This document shows positions 17,934 to 26,313 of a stretch of DNA of 64,000 nucleotides, in pieces. Both the position numbers and the translations under genes were made by a program. Location of the stretch: contig OZ244980.1 of the NCBI GenBank assembly GCA_965223035.1, positions 5,828,001-5,892,000 on the forward strand, read 5' to 3'. Within the stretch, counting starts at the first letter, position 1; each line of letters begins with the position of its first letter. The notes below the pieces were generated by a model that was not told where the DNA came from, did not search any database, and saw nothing but the letters and a program-made list of their open reading frames with translations. The stretch is from CAMDPA01 sp965223035. GTDB taxonomy: Bacteria > Pseudomonadota > Alphaproteobacteria > Rhizobiales > Hyphomicrobiaceae.

Positions 17934-19280
17934 ATGATTGTGCGTCCTGCGGCTCTGCTGTTAGCAACCACCATGTCGAGTGCGTCCGCATTCGCTTACG
18001 GTTTGCCGCCGATTAAGGTGGAAGCCGACAATCGCGTTCCCACCTGCACAACACCCGGCCGTCTGATGGCCTACCTAGAAATTCGCAACCCGCAGCTGGA
18101 TCGCCGGTATCGCGACATTGCGTTGTATTATATGCGCCATGGTGAGCGACTGGGCGTCCGCTGGGACTATGCGTTTTTCCAGATGCTGCTCGAGACCGGC
18201 AGCTTGTCGTACCGCCGCGGCGATGGTCGCCCAGGGGACGTGCGGCCGCGGCAGAACAACTTTGGTGGCTTGGGCGCGACCGGCGACGGCGAGCCCGGCG
18301 ATAGCTTTAGATCGATCGAACAGGGCGTCGCGGCACATCTTCAGCATATCTTAATGTACGCTGGCGAATACATCGCGGCACCGATCGCGGATCGCACGCG
18401 CAAGGTGCAAAGCTGGAGACTCTTGGTCAACTGGCAAAGGTCCATCGGCCGGCCCATCAGTTTTCACGATCTCGCACAAAAGTGGGTGCCGACGGCGAAG
18501 CCGTACGCGTTCGCGCTGCGATCAATATCTCGGCGCTTTTACAGGGATTTTTGCCCAAGGCCGGATCCGCAGCCAGAATTGGCCGCGCTCGCCCGCGAAC
18601 CGACACCGGCCAAGGTGCCATCCGGTCGTGAGCTAGCACGACGAGCGCTTGAGCGGGCCCGGCAGGATGGCGACGCGCAACGATCAGCGCTTGGCGCCCC
18701 AGTTCCGGTCATCGTTGCGTCCAAGCCCATCACCCGCGGAGAAACGCCAGCGAGATCGGCCTCGATCGCGGCGGCCGACGGCGTCAACAGGGCGCGGCAG
18801 CAACCCAAGACGGCCCGTCGAAAACAGGGTGCGGGACCTGCACAAGGGTGGGGCGGCAATGTCCAACACGCGGCGTTGGCACCAACCATCAAGCCATGGC
18901 GAACGGCGCCATCTCACAATAAGCAAGCCGCGCCGATTCGAAAAAGCCCGCCAAAGCCGGCTCAAAACAGCGCGAACGCAACTTTGAAAAAGATGATTAG
19001 CGGAAAGTTGGTCTACCTCCATACCAAGGTTGGCGCCACGATCCCCATCAAATACCGCGCCGACGGCACCATGGTGGGGCGTGCCGGCAGCCTCGGGTTT
19101 TGGTTGGGCGCCCCGCGCGATCGCGGCCGGTGGTGGGTGTCACGCGGAAAACTTTGCCAACAGTGGAGCGTTTGGCTGAAGCGCAAGTCGCAATGTCTGA
19201 AACTGCGCAAGGTCGGCCGCATCATTCACTGGTCCCGTGATGACGGTGAGACGGGAACCGCACGCCTCGCGAGTCGGTAG
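17934..19280 (+). CDS. Secreted glucosaminidase-domain peptidoglycan hydrolase
   Basis: A 448-residue exported protein. Signal peptide is MIVRPAALLLATTMSSASAF. Residues about 45-200 form a glucosaminidase (GH73/FlgJ-like) domain: AYYMRHGERLGVRWDYAFFQ-type helix, the catalytic glutamate in MLLETGSLSYRRGDG, and NNFGGLGATGDG. Residues 215-350 are a low-complexity Arg/Ala/Pro linker. The C-terminal 100 residues (SGKLVYLHTKVGATIPIKYR, W-rich, two Cys) look like a small beta-rich wall-associated domain. It would cleave glycan strands in the periplasm. The ribosome site is weak. Confidence 0.75.
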   Translation: MIVRPAALLLATTMSSASAFAYGLPPIKVEADNRVPTCTTPGRLMAYLEIRNPQLDRRYRDIALYYMRHGERLGVRWDYAFFQMLLETGSLSYRRGDGRPGDVRPRQNNFGGLGATGDGEPGDSFRSIEQGVAAHLQHILMYAGEYIAAPIADRTRKVQSWRLLVNWQRSIGRPISFHDLAQKWVPTAKPYAFALRSISRRFYRDFCPRPDPQPELAALAREPTPAKVPSGRELARRALERARQDGDAQRSALGAPVPVIVASKPITRGETPARSASIAAADGVNRARQQPKTARRKQGAGPAQGWGGNVQHAALAPTIKPWRTAPSHNKQAAPIRKSPPKPAQNSANATLKKMISGKLVYLHTKVGATIPIKYRADGTMVGRAGSLGFWLGAPRDRGRWWVSRGKLCQQWSVWLKRKSQCLKLRKVGRIIHWSRDDGETGTARLASR

Positions 19281-19383
19281 CGCATGATCGATGCAGCCGA
19301 ACCCGCTTCGCGATCCGCACTCCAATGACCATCAATCGCTAAATCAGAAGCTGACAGCATCTCAGAGTTAGACCATCGAGCTT

Positions 19384-20388
19384 TTATGTGGAAACAAAGG
19401 CAGCGTGCCTGAAGACGTTCCAGCATGCTTCGGGCTCGAACAGGTCGCCGACGCTGCCGGCTGCGCGCCGCAGGGCTTGGTAAGTCCTCGCTGCAGCTGC
19501 CCGCAGGTGGACTTTGAGTTTTGCCAAGGCCCATTCGATCGGATTGCGATCGGGCGCGTAGGGCGGCGGCAGCAGCAACCAGGCGCCGAGCGCGGCTAGA
19601 GCAACTTTCTGCCTTAAATCGGAACCGGCTTTGCGGTTCCGATTTAAGGCGCGATGATCTAACACTGCTTTGGCCTTGGCCGAGCCGTGCGCCTTGCGAG
19701 TGTCGAGAATGACGCCATCGCCTTATGACAACGTTGGTGCCAGTTGCGTTTCGATCGAACTGTCAAAGACAACCCCGTCGATGGCGCCAGGAACGATCCA
19801 TGGAGCGGTTAGTCCTGGACAACGCAAGCCGGCAGCACACGTCGGGCTGTGCCAATGACCATGGGGTGCAGCGCCCGGCGGGCGTCCTCGCAGACCTGTG
19901 AACTTGGTGTCGGTCGAGGTTTCGTCGCCGAACACGACCGATGCACCAGCTCACGCATGATCGGCTGGCGACGGTTGATCCGGCTATGGCGCTTTCGCGC
20001 GACGTCCGGGCGTTGACGCTCCGACGCCATCGAGTTGTTTTTGGTAAGTGAAACCTGCCTTGCGCAGAAACCGTGACAGCGAGGCGGGATGCACTTTGAG
20101 CCCGTGAACCTCTTCAAGGCGCGCCGCCAGCTCTGACATGGTGATATCCGGTCGGGCCATGACGGTATCGATCAGAAAATCACGAAATGGCTCGAGCTTT
20201 CCGCTGCCCCGCGGCCGACCAAGCGTGGCGGGCTCAAGCGTACCGGTCTGACGCTGTCGCGCGGCGAGCTTGACGCTGAAACTCGGGCTGACGCCGTAAA
20301 CGTCTCCGACCCGGCGACATGGCATGCCCCGCTTGTGTGCAGCGAAGATCCGCTTGCGCAATTCCAATGAGTAAGGCCCCGGCATCAT
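19384..20388 (-). pseudogene. IS630-family transposase, decayed and carrying a repeat insertion
   Basis: Reading right to left: an intact-looking helix-turn-helix N-terminus (MPGPYSLELRKRIFAAHKRG, then VSPSFSVKLAARQRQTG), then ASERQRPDVARKRHSRI, then in another frame DETSTDTKFTGLRGRPP and GHWHSP...LRCPGLTAPWIVPGA, then DTRKAHGSAKAKAV, then LLLPPPYAPDRNPIEWALAK and a C-terminal DLFEPEACWNVFRHA. At least two frameshifts separate these parts. A 63-bp net insertion of the mosaic palindrome (19596-19661) lies between the second aspartate strand and the DDE glutamate segment. Non-functional. Confidence 0.85.
19596..19661 (+). repeat. Mosaic palindromic element inserted in frame in an IS630 transposase remnant
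   Basis: Reads CTAGAGCAACTTTCTGCC ... GCGATGATCTAA. Removing the 61-bp core plus one TA restores the continuous transposase reading KAKAVLAALGAWLLL. With the element present, the minus frame stays open through it (DHRALNRNRKAGSDL... 21 extra residues). This gives a clear empty-site reconstruction and a TA duplication. Confidence 0.88.
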
Positions 20389-20570
20389 CCACCTCCTGAC
20401 ACTGTGAAGCACAGTGCGCCGCTTTTGGAAATCCCTTCAAAGTCCAGCTGATGGCTCGGCGCCCGCGCTCGGACCAGCCCGCTCCCCCGCCCGGCTAGCC
20501 CATGGCAGGATGGTCGAGCGACCTGGGCAAACGCAACCGGCGCGTGGAACACCGTCGTGCGCTCTCGATA

Positions 20571-20669
20571 CTAGATCATCGTGCCTTAAAATGGAACCGA
20601 AAAGCCGGTTCCCAATTAAGGCACGATGATGATCGCTCTTAAAGTGGTGAGCAACGCGGGTTGCTCTAG
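20571..20669 (-). repeat. Mosaic palindromic element, two-hairpin form with shortened hairpin A
   Basis: Starts CTAGATCATCGTGCC, includes the reversed linker GATGATCGCTCTTAAAGTGG, and ends GGGTTGCTCTAG. Hairpin B is complete; hairpin A is reduced to GAGCAACGCGGGTTGCTC. Orientation is opposite to the copies at 48281 and 52096. Bounded by CTAG at both ends. Confidence 0.85.
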
Positions 20670-20920
20670 GTGTTGCGGGTGGCCGAATGCCTCCACTCGA
20701 CGCATCCAGCCACCTCGCAAACCCGCACGGAAACGCAAACACACCATTCCGGTGAATTGAAGTTACCGCCAAAGTGTTGCGGAACGGCAAACCGGACTGT
20801 CCTGCGACAATCTGCCGATGCCTTATTGCGCATGCTCAGCTGGGAACGACCGGTTTGGCGCGCCCGACGCATCACGATCCCGCCAACGTTCGTCTGTCAT
20901 CGGCCACATTGACGGCACCA
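20670..20920. other. Intergenic gap, no gene seen
   Basis: Between the repeat at 20571-20669 and the stop of the amidotransferase gene. Short open frames on both strands lack ribosome sites and recognisable content. Confidence 0.4.
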
Positions 20921-21703
20921 TCACCGTCGATCGCGCCCCAACGCCAGCCAGTCGTGCAAAAAGCGCGCGAGCCAGCTGCGCACGTTGGGGCCGTGGTGGA
21001 TGTGATCCAACAGTTGCGGCGATCGGCGCTGCGCGCCCCGCAACAAGTGCAACCGGTACTCGTTTCGCCCGCTCCAGCGTGACGCCATTTGGTAGGTCAC
21101 TTCGGGATGAAACTGCAGACCAAACGCAGTCCCACCATAACCGATGGCCTGATTGACGAATGACCCGTGTCCCATCGCCAAAAGCTCGGCACCGCGCGGC
21201 AAGTCGAAGCCCTCTTTGTGCCATTGGTACACCACCCGGGGCCATTGTCCCCCGATGCGGGTGGCAGGCGGCAGTGGCTTAAGCGGATGGTAGCCAATCT
21301 CGACATGGGCCTGCGGATGCGGCGAGACCCGGGCACCCAACGCGGCAGCCATCAGCTGGGCGCCGAGGCACAACCCGAGGTAGGGTCGTTGTTCTTTCAG
21401 GGCCAATTCGACCAGCGCGATCTCGCGGCGGATAAAGCCGTCGCGGTCGTTTGCGCTCATCGGTCCGCCGAACACGACCACGCCTGCATGGTCACGCAAG
21501 GTCGCGGGCAATGGCTCGTCAAAGCGCGGACGTCGGACATCCAAGGCGACGCCTTCGTTGCATAGCATCCGGCCGATGTGGCCCGCGGTCGAACGCTCCT
21601 GATGCAGGATGACCAGGACCGGGCCGGCTGATTGTGAGCGCTGTGGCGGCGCGATCGCGCGTGTTGCTGCTGTTGCGTCTTCGACGGCACTAGTGTCGTG
21701 CAT
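20921..21703 (-). CDS. Class I glutamine amidotransferase (GATase1) family protein
   Basis: A 260-residue cytoplasmic protein with an intact triad: nucleophile C112 in YLGLCLGAQLMA, and H199/E201 in LQFHPEVTY. It resembles stand-alone GMP-synthase-like GATases acting in catabolism (for example gamma-glutamyl hydrolases of the PuuD type or YfeJ-like proteins) more than GuaA, since no synthetase domain follows. The first 27 residues are a non-conserved extension. The ATG has GAGG 8 bases upstream and overlaps the end of the upstream SDR gene by 14 bp, implying coupling. Confidence 0.8.
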   Translation of the reverse strand: MHDTSAVEDATAATRAIAPPQRSQSAGPVLVILHQERSTAGHIGRMLCNEGVALDVRRPRFDEPLPATLRDHAGVVVFGGPMSANDRDGFIRREIALVELALKEQRPYLGLCLGAQLMAAALGARVSPHPQAHVEIGYHPLKPLPPATRIGGQWPRVVYQWHKEGFDLPRGAELLAMGHGSFVNQAIGYGGTAFGLQFHPEVTYQMASRWSGRNEYRLHLLRGAQRRSPQLLDHIHHGPNVRSWLARFLHDWLALGRDRR

Positions 21704-22514
21704 TCCCTCTACCTCGCGGCCGTAACAGCACGCCCAATATCGGCGCTAGAATTATGGCCGGTACTATCCACATGGCGAGTGCCAGCGTCGCTGTCAACAA
21801 TCCAGGATAGATCACGCCCAATCCCCAGCGATACCCGCGGTAGGTCGAACGCGCGACAAACTCGGCTGAAGGGGCAGGGTAGATCCAACGATAAAACGCG
21901 TTGTCAGCGCCCATCTTGCGATGAAAGCGGGTCCTGACCGGACCGGGAATGACGACGCACACGCGCACGCCGCGGCCGCGCACCTCATGGGCAATCGCCT
22001 TCGTCAGATCGATCACATAGGCCTTGCTCGCGTAATACGCCGCTTGATAGGGGCCGGGCGCATACCCTCCCAAAGACGCCAAATTGATGATTCCGCCGCG
22101 ACCGCGCGCGCACATGCCTGGCAAGAAATGGCGGATCAACAGGGTTAACGACCGAACGTTGAGGTCCACGAGGCCGGCCAGGTCTGCCATCTCGTGCTCG
22201 ATGAACGGCCCGGCCAAGCCGACCCCCGCGTTGTTAACCAATACGTCGACGAACAGTCCGCGCTGACGCAGCGCCGCTTCGAGACGCGCCCCAGCGTCGG
22301 GGCTCCGCATGTCCATTGCCAACGGTATCGCCGTCACCCGGTGTCGCGCGGCGATCTCCGCGGCTGCTTGTTCAAGCGGCTCCCGTCGGCGGGCGATCAG
22401 CACAACCGTGCTACCCTCGTTTGCGAATCGATGCGCGATCGCCAAGCCGATGCCCTCGGAGGCTCCGGTCACGACCACCGCCGGCCCGACCTCTGACTGT
22501 TTTTCATCTTCCAA
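21690..22514 (-). CDS. Short-chain dehydrogenase/reductase with C-terminal membrane segment
   Basis: A 274-residue SDR. Cofactor motif VVVTGASEGIGLAIA, NNAGVG, and the catalytic YASKAY pair with an upstream serine (NLASLGGY) are all present, so it should be an active NAD(P)-dependent oxidoreductase. The last 45 residues (LLTATLALAMWIVPAIILAP, then ILGVLLRPRGRG) form a hydrophobic hairpin or membrane anchor, as in some SDRs acting on lipids. The apparent initiator is TTG at 22514 with only a weak ribosome site, so the start is uncertain. Confidence 0.82.
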   Translation of the reverse strand: MEDEKQSEVGPAVVVTGASEGIGLAIAHRFANEGSTVVLIARRREPLEQAAAEIAARHRVTAIPLAMDMRSPDAGARLEAALRQRGLFVDVLVNNAGVGLAGPFIEHEMADLAGLVDLNVRSLTLLIRHFLPGMCARGRGGIINLASLGGYAPGPYQAAYYASKAYVIDLTKAIAHEVRGRGVRVCVVIPGPVRTRFHRKMGADNAFYRWIYPAPSAEFVARSTYRGYRWGLGVIYPGLLTATLALAMWIVPAIILAPILGVLLRPRGRGNARH

Positions 22515-23307
22515 CGGCTACGGACCCGTCAGCTGCAGCACCGTGGCGCCAATACCGGTCGCTTGCGGCGATCCTCGCCGACCTTGGTTGAGCCTCGGTG
22601 CGCGGACCGCGCTCGCTATGCCGGTGGCGCCGCACGACGGGCTTGGCGACATCGGCATAGTGAGCGCGGTCCGAACCAAAGCAGGTGGGGCATCATAGTA
22701 CGTAGCCACCGCCTGCAAAACCTGCGCACCGGACATCGGTCTGAACACGACATTTATTGGCTGAGTGTCGGCCACCTCGCCGGGCCTTGCAACGTCGCCA
22801 GATAGGCTTTGCTCAGGGCGCCGACCCGGCCCATCGGGGTGCCCGGCGACGCGGCAAGGGCCGCGGCTAGATCATCGTGCCTTCAATGGGAACCGCACAG
22901 CCGGTTCCGATTGAACGCAGGTTGCTGTAGGCTTGAAATTGGCTGAGCTGCCGTACAAGCAAACCATACATGGTTCAAAAGTTGCCGTGTGTACGGAACA
23001 GCGCGCCAAGGGCGCGCCGACCAGCCGGTGGCGGGTGCGTTGGTCGACAGTTGCGTCAACCAACGTCGAGCCGGAAGCCCATCGCAAAGCCGATCCCGCC
23101 GATAAGCCGATAGCTGAAATCTGATTTTCGTTATAGCTTGGTTGCGCGGACAAGAGATTTTGGCATGTCGAGGTCGGGCGTACACTGGTTGGGCTATGCC
23201 GTGCGGATGCGGGGCGCGTGCGACCACCGGCCCCGACACAGGCGTTGGCAGGCGCTTCGATCACCGACGAGGGGCACGGCCTGGCGGTGTAGCGTTTGTT
23301 GTTGACC
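22515..23307. other. 793-bp intergenic interval with one repeat and one doubtful ORF
   Basis: A minus-strand frame at 22518-22775 (MADTQPINVVFRPMSGAQVL...) ends 3 bp before the SDR start and could be a small upstream gene, but I recognise no family in it. A chimeric mosaic palindrome lies at 22867-22930. The rest contains the presumed promoter of the cyclase gene; no other structure is evident. Confidence 0.4.
22867..22930 (-). repeat. Mosaic palindromic element, short B/A chimera
   Basis: Reads CTAGATCATCGTGCC ... AACGCAGGTTGCTGTAG. It is the reverse of the 10443 arrangement, with some substitutions in the stem (GGGAACCGCACAGCCGGTTCC core). Confidence 0.82.
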
Positions 23308-25176
23308 ATGGACTTGAAGCGTAAACTTGCAGCAATCATCGTTGCCGACATTGTCGGTTACAGCAAACTGATCGCCGCCGATGAGGAAGCGACACTGCGG
23401 CGGCTTGAGGTCTTTCGCCACATGTGGCGTGAGTGCGCCGAACGCTATGGCGGCCGCGTCTTCAACACCGCGGGCGACGCGGTGCTTGCCGAGTTCCCAA
23501 GCGCAGTGGAAGCGGTGCGCTGTGCACTGGATTTCCAGGCGCGGTCCGAAACCCACAATCAGACCCTGGTTCCCGACCGCCAGATGCATTTTCGCATCGG
23601 CATCACGATCGGCGACGTCGTACAGCGCGAAGGCGATCTGCTTGGAGACGGCGTCAACATCGCGGCACGGCTGCAAAGCTTGGCCGAGGGCGGCGGCATC
23701 TGCGTGTCGAGCTGGGTGCGGGAGTCGGTTGCCAACAAGCTCGAGGTTCATTTCGCTGATCTGGGCGAGCAAGTCGTCAAGAATATTCCGGAACCGATCC
23801 GCGCCTACGCTGTGATGAGCGCCGATGATGCCAACGCTCACCTCGCCGCAGCCGACACTGCCAGGAGGGAGGGCAGGTCGGCTGCGCGCTGGCGATGGGT
23901 GGCAGTGGTGGTGGTGTTGCTCGCGGCCGGGGCGGCGGCGGCGTTCTACTTCGGTCCACTGGAGGGCTGGACGGAAGCAATGCTGAGGGTTCCTCGGTCG
24001 GAACCACCTAAGACTGACACCGCCGATCCGGAACCTGCCTCGCCGACGCCGCCCGGCTCGGGCGAGATCCGCAAGGAAGCGCAAACCGTTCCGGAGCCGC
24101 CGATGGATCTCGCCGACAATCGGCCGGTGACGGGTCCGGAGCGGGATCGGAAACTCGAGTCGGAGAGCGAAACTGCCACGCCGGCGCCGCAAAACGACCA
24201 CGACGAGCAGGTTCCGCAAACCGAGCCCACATCGCCTTCGAGCAGCAATGATCCCGATCGCGAGGTCGAGCCCGGGCCTACGAAACCGTCGGCCTCAGAC
24301 TATGATCCGCTGTCGACGACCGACGAGCGCACCATCAAAGCCGGCACGAGCTTCAAGGAATGTGCAAGCTGCCCGGAGATGGTGGCGCTGCCCAGCGGCA
24401 GCTTCACGATGGGGTCTCGAAGCTCGGACTTCGGCCATGAACCAGACGAGCGGCCGGCCCACAGGGTTCGATTATCCCACAAGCTGGCGATTTCGCGTTA
24501 TCCGATCACGATGGCGAAGTTCGACTACTTTGCCACGGTCACGGGTTATGAATTCACATCAGGGTGCCGCATCTACGAGGCGGGCGAATGGGTGGTGAAG
24601 CCCGCGCTTTCGTTCAGGAACCCCGGCTTCAAACAAAGCGACAACCATCCCGTTGTCTGCATCAACTGGCATGATGCGCGGTCCTACACGAACTGGCTCA
24701 CGGCCCGCACTAAGAAGCTCTATCGGTTGCCTTCGGAAGCGGAGTGGGAATATGCTGCGCGTGCTGGTACCACGACCCTGTTCTGGTGGGGCGATAGCAT
24801 CATGCCCGTCCAGGCCAACTATGACTGGGCCATCGCCTTTCGCGGCGGCCGTCGCGATACCATGCATTATGGAACGATGTCGGTCAGGTCGTTCGAACCC
24901 AACCCCTGGGGGCTTTATCAGGTGCATGGCAACGTGTCCGAATGGGTGCAGGACTGCTGGAACCATAGCTACCAGCAAGCGCCGTCGGACGGGTCGGCCT
25001 GGCTCGCCGGCGATTGCACCCGACGGGTCTTACGCGGCGGGTCATGGGGCTATGCGCCCAAGGATCTGCGGGTCACCTACCGCGAGGGGGCGACGCAGGA
25101 AAACCGCAACTTCAATTTCGGGTTTCGCGTAGCACGCACGCTCGACGCCACATCGCCAAGGGAATCCGGCAACTGA
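23308..25176 (+). CDS. Class III adenylate/guanylate cyclase fused to a SUMF1 (formylglycine-generating-enzyme-like) domain
   Basis: A 622-residue single-pass membrane protein. Residues 1-175 are a class III nucleotide cyclase domain with both metal aspartates (VADIVGYS, D14; NTAGDAV, D57) and the transition-state pair in GVNIAARL (N117, R121), so catalysis is plausible. Residues about 198-215 are a membrane helix (VAVVVVLLAAGAAAAFYF). A Pro/Glu/Ser-rich linker (220-350) leads to a SUMF1/FGE-like C-terminal domain: VALPSGSFTMGS, WHDARSYTNWLT, YRLPSEAEWEYAARAG, GNVSEWVQDCW, RVLRGGSWGYAP and NFGFRVAR. The two active-site cysteines of true FGE, expected just after GGSW, are absent. This suggests a ligand-binding or structural role across the membrane from the cyclase. 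Confidence 0.85.
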   Translation: MDLKRKLAAIIVADIVGYSKLIAADEEATLRRLEVFRHMWRECAERYGGRVFNTAGDAVLAEFPSAVEAVRCALDFQARSETHNQTLVPDRQMHFRIGITIGDVVQREGDLLGDGVNIAARLQSLAEGGGICVSSWVRESVANKLEVHFADLGEQVVKNIPEPIRAYAVMSADDANAHLAAADTARREGRSAARWRWVAVVVVLLAAGAAAAFYFGPLEGWTEAMLRVPRSEPPKTDTADPEPASPTPPGSGEIRKEAQTVPEPPMDLADNRPVTGPERDRKLESESETATPAPQNDHDEQVPQTEPTSPSSSNDPDREVEPGPTKPSASDYDPLSTTDERTIKAGTSFKECASCPEMVALPSGSFTMGSRSSDFGHEPDERPAHRVRLSHKLAISRYPITMAKFDYFATVTGYEFTSGCRIYEAGEWVVKPALSFRNPGFKQSDNHPVVCINWHDARSYTNWLTARTKKLYRLPSEAEWEYAARAGTTTLFWWGDSIMPVQANYDWAIAFRGGRRDTMHYGTMSVRSFEPNPWGLYQVHGNVSEWVQDCWNHSYQQAPSDGSAWLAGDCTRRVLRGGSWGYAPKDLRVTYREGATQENRNFNFGFRVARTLDATSPRESGN

Positions 25177-25381
25177 GGACATCAGCACATGGGGGACGCG
25201 GTCCGATCTCGTTCGCCTCAGAGCGTTTCCGTGTCAGCTGGCGCCATCCCGTTTGCCACCCGGGCGCCCACACCATCGTGCCATTAGCTAACGGATCGTC
25301 AGCAGGCCAGTACGGCTGAATCGCCTTTGGCGGAAATGATCTGGTGCATGCAGCGGCTCAGCCATCACGGAACCGTCTCCC
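25177..25381. other. Convergent intergenic gap
   Basis: Lies between the stops of the cyclase gene and the HU gene. Apart from the HU terminator just beyond it, nothing is seen. Confidence 0.4.
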
Positions 25382-25420
25382 AAAAAAACAGTCGGCGGAC
25401 CACAAATGCGGGCCCGCCGA
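25382..25420 (-). terminator. Rho-independent terminator of the HU gene
   Basis: On the minus strand a 10-bp stem TCGGCGGGCC/GGTCCGCCGA (one G-T pair, 9-base loop) is followed by CTG and seven Ts. It begins about 40 bp after the HU stop codon. Confidence 0.8.
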
Positions 25421-25459
25421 TCACATTCTTCGATCACGCTTGTCGAGGAAGAGGCGTCC

Positions 25460-25861
25460 TCAGACGGCTTCCTTGAGCTCCTTGGCTGGCCGGAAAGCCA
25501 CCTTCTTGCTGGCTTTGATGCGGATCTTCTCGCCGGTGGCCGGATTGCGCCCGTCGCGCGCTGGACGCTTGCGAACCTGGAGCACGCCGAGGCCGCCGAG
25601 ACGCAAGCGCGCGCCCTTCTTCAGATGGGTCGTGATCATCGACACCATGTCGGAAAGCACCTCGTTGGCCTGCTTTTTCGGCAGATTGTGCTTCTCGGCC
25701 AGCGCCGCCCCAATGTGGCGCAGCGTGACGGTATCGATCTTTCCAGTTGCTTTGGCGGCGACCTTGGCAGGCGCTTTTGCGGCCTTCTTGGTGGCCGACT
25801 TGGTGGCGCGGGCCGCGGACGCCTTGGCCACCGACTTGGTTTTAGTAGTTCTCGCTGCCAT
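25460..25861 (-). CDS. HU-family DNA-binding protein with a Lys/Ala-rich N-terminal tail
   Basis: A 133-residue nucleoid protein. Residues about 43-133 are a complete HU/IHF fold: RHIGAALAEKHNLPKKQANE, GLGVLQVRKRPARDGRNPAT (the DNA-minor-groove arm with its conserved proline) and GEKIRIKASKKVAFRPAKEL. Residues 1-42 are an added basic tail of KAAKAPAK-like repeats resembling eukaryotic histone H1 or the tails of some actinobacterial and Deinococcus HU proteins. Strong GGAAGG ribosome site; own terminator, so a monocistronic gene. The AT-rich stretch upstream (25862-26060) probably holds its promoter. Confidence 0.9.
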   Translation of the reverse strand: MAARTTKTKSVAKASAARATKSATKKAAKAPAKVAAKATGKIDTVTLRHIGAALAEKHNLPKKQANEVLSDMVSMITTHLKKGARLRLGGLGVLQVRKRPARDGRNPATGEKIRIKASKKVAFRPAKELKEAV

Positions 25862-26313
25862 TTCCTTCCGTCCTTCTTTTGGTTCGTCAGGGTTTCGTCA
25901 TTTAGATTTCAGGGCGCTTGATTACGTTAATCCGATTTATTGCAAAAATGGTTCCCATGAAAGCTAGATTGCATTGAAAAGTAACAAGATTTGCAGATAA
26001 GTGATTCATTTGCAACGGTTTACAGCGTTTTTTGGTGCGTTGCCCCACTCGCGATCGCCTCTCAGCCGCTCAACATTAAGGCCGACAACATCGGCCTAAC
26101 TTGAACCAGCGGCCAGCCGAATGCGCAAAAACCTTGACCAGAGTAATGGGGGCCAACTTGACCTTCCAGGCATTGGGCATCGTGGTCAGCTCCGTCGATT
26201 TGCCTTTAGACTTGCTTAAGAGTGCGTGCGTCTGCGATGTCCGATGCAAGCCAATCAAGATGGCGTGGACGCACCGCGCCCGCCTGATCTCGGAAGCCAT
26301 ACGGGGCAATCAC
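25862..26313. other. Divergent intergenic region, AT-rich in its first half
   Basis: Bases about 25900-26060 are noticeably AT-rich compared with the rest of the window and presumably hold the promoter of the HU gene. The remainder precedes the 4,5-dihydroxyphthalate-decarboxylase-like gene. Open frames crossing it have no ribosome sites. Confidence 0.5.

Noticed and set aside
23308..25176. Genuine formylglycine-generating enzyme
   Set aside because: The catalytic cysteines after GGSW are absent and no sulfatase gene is nearby.
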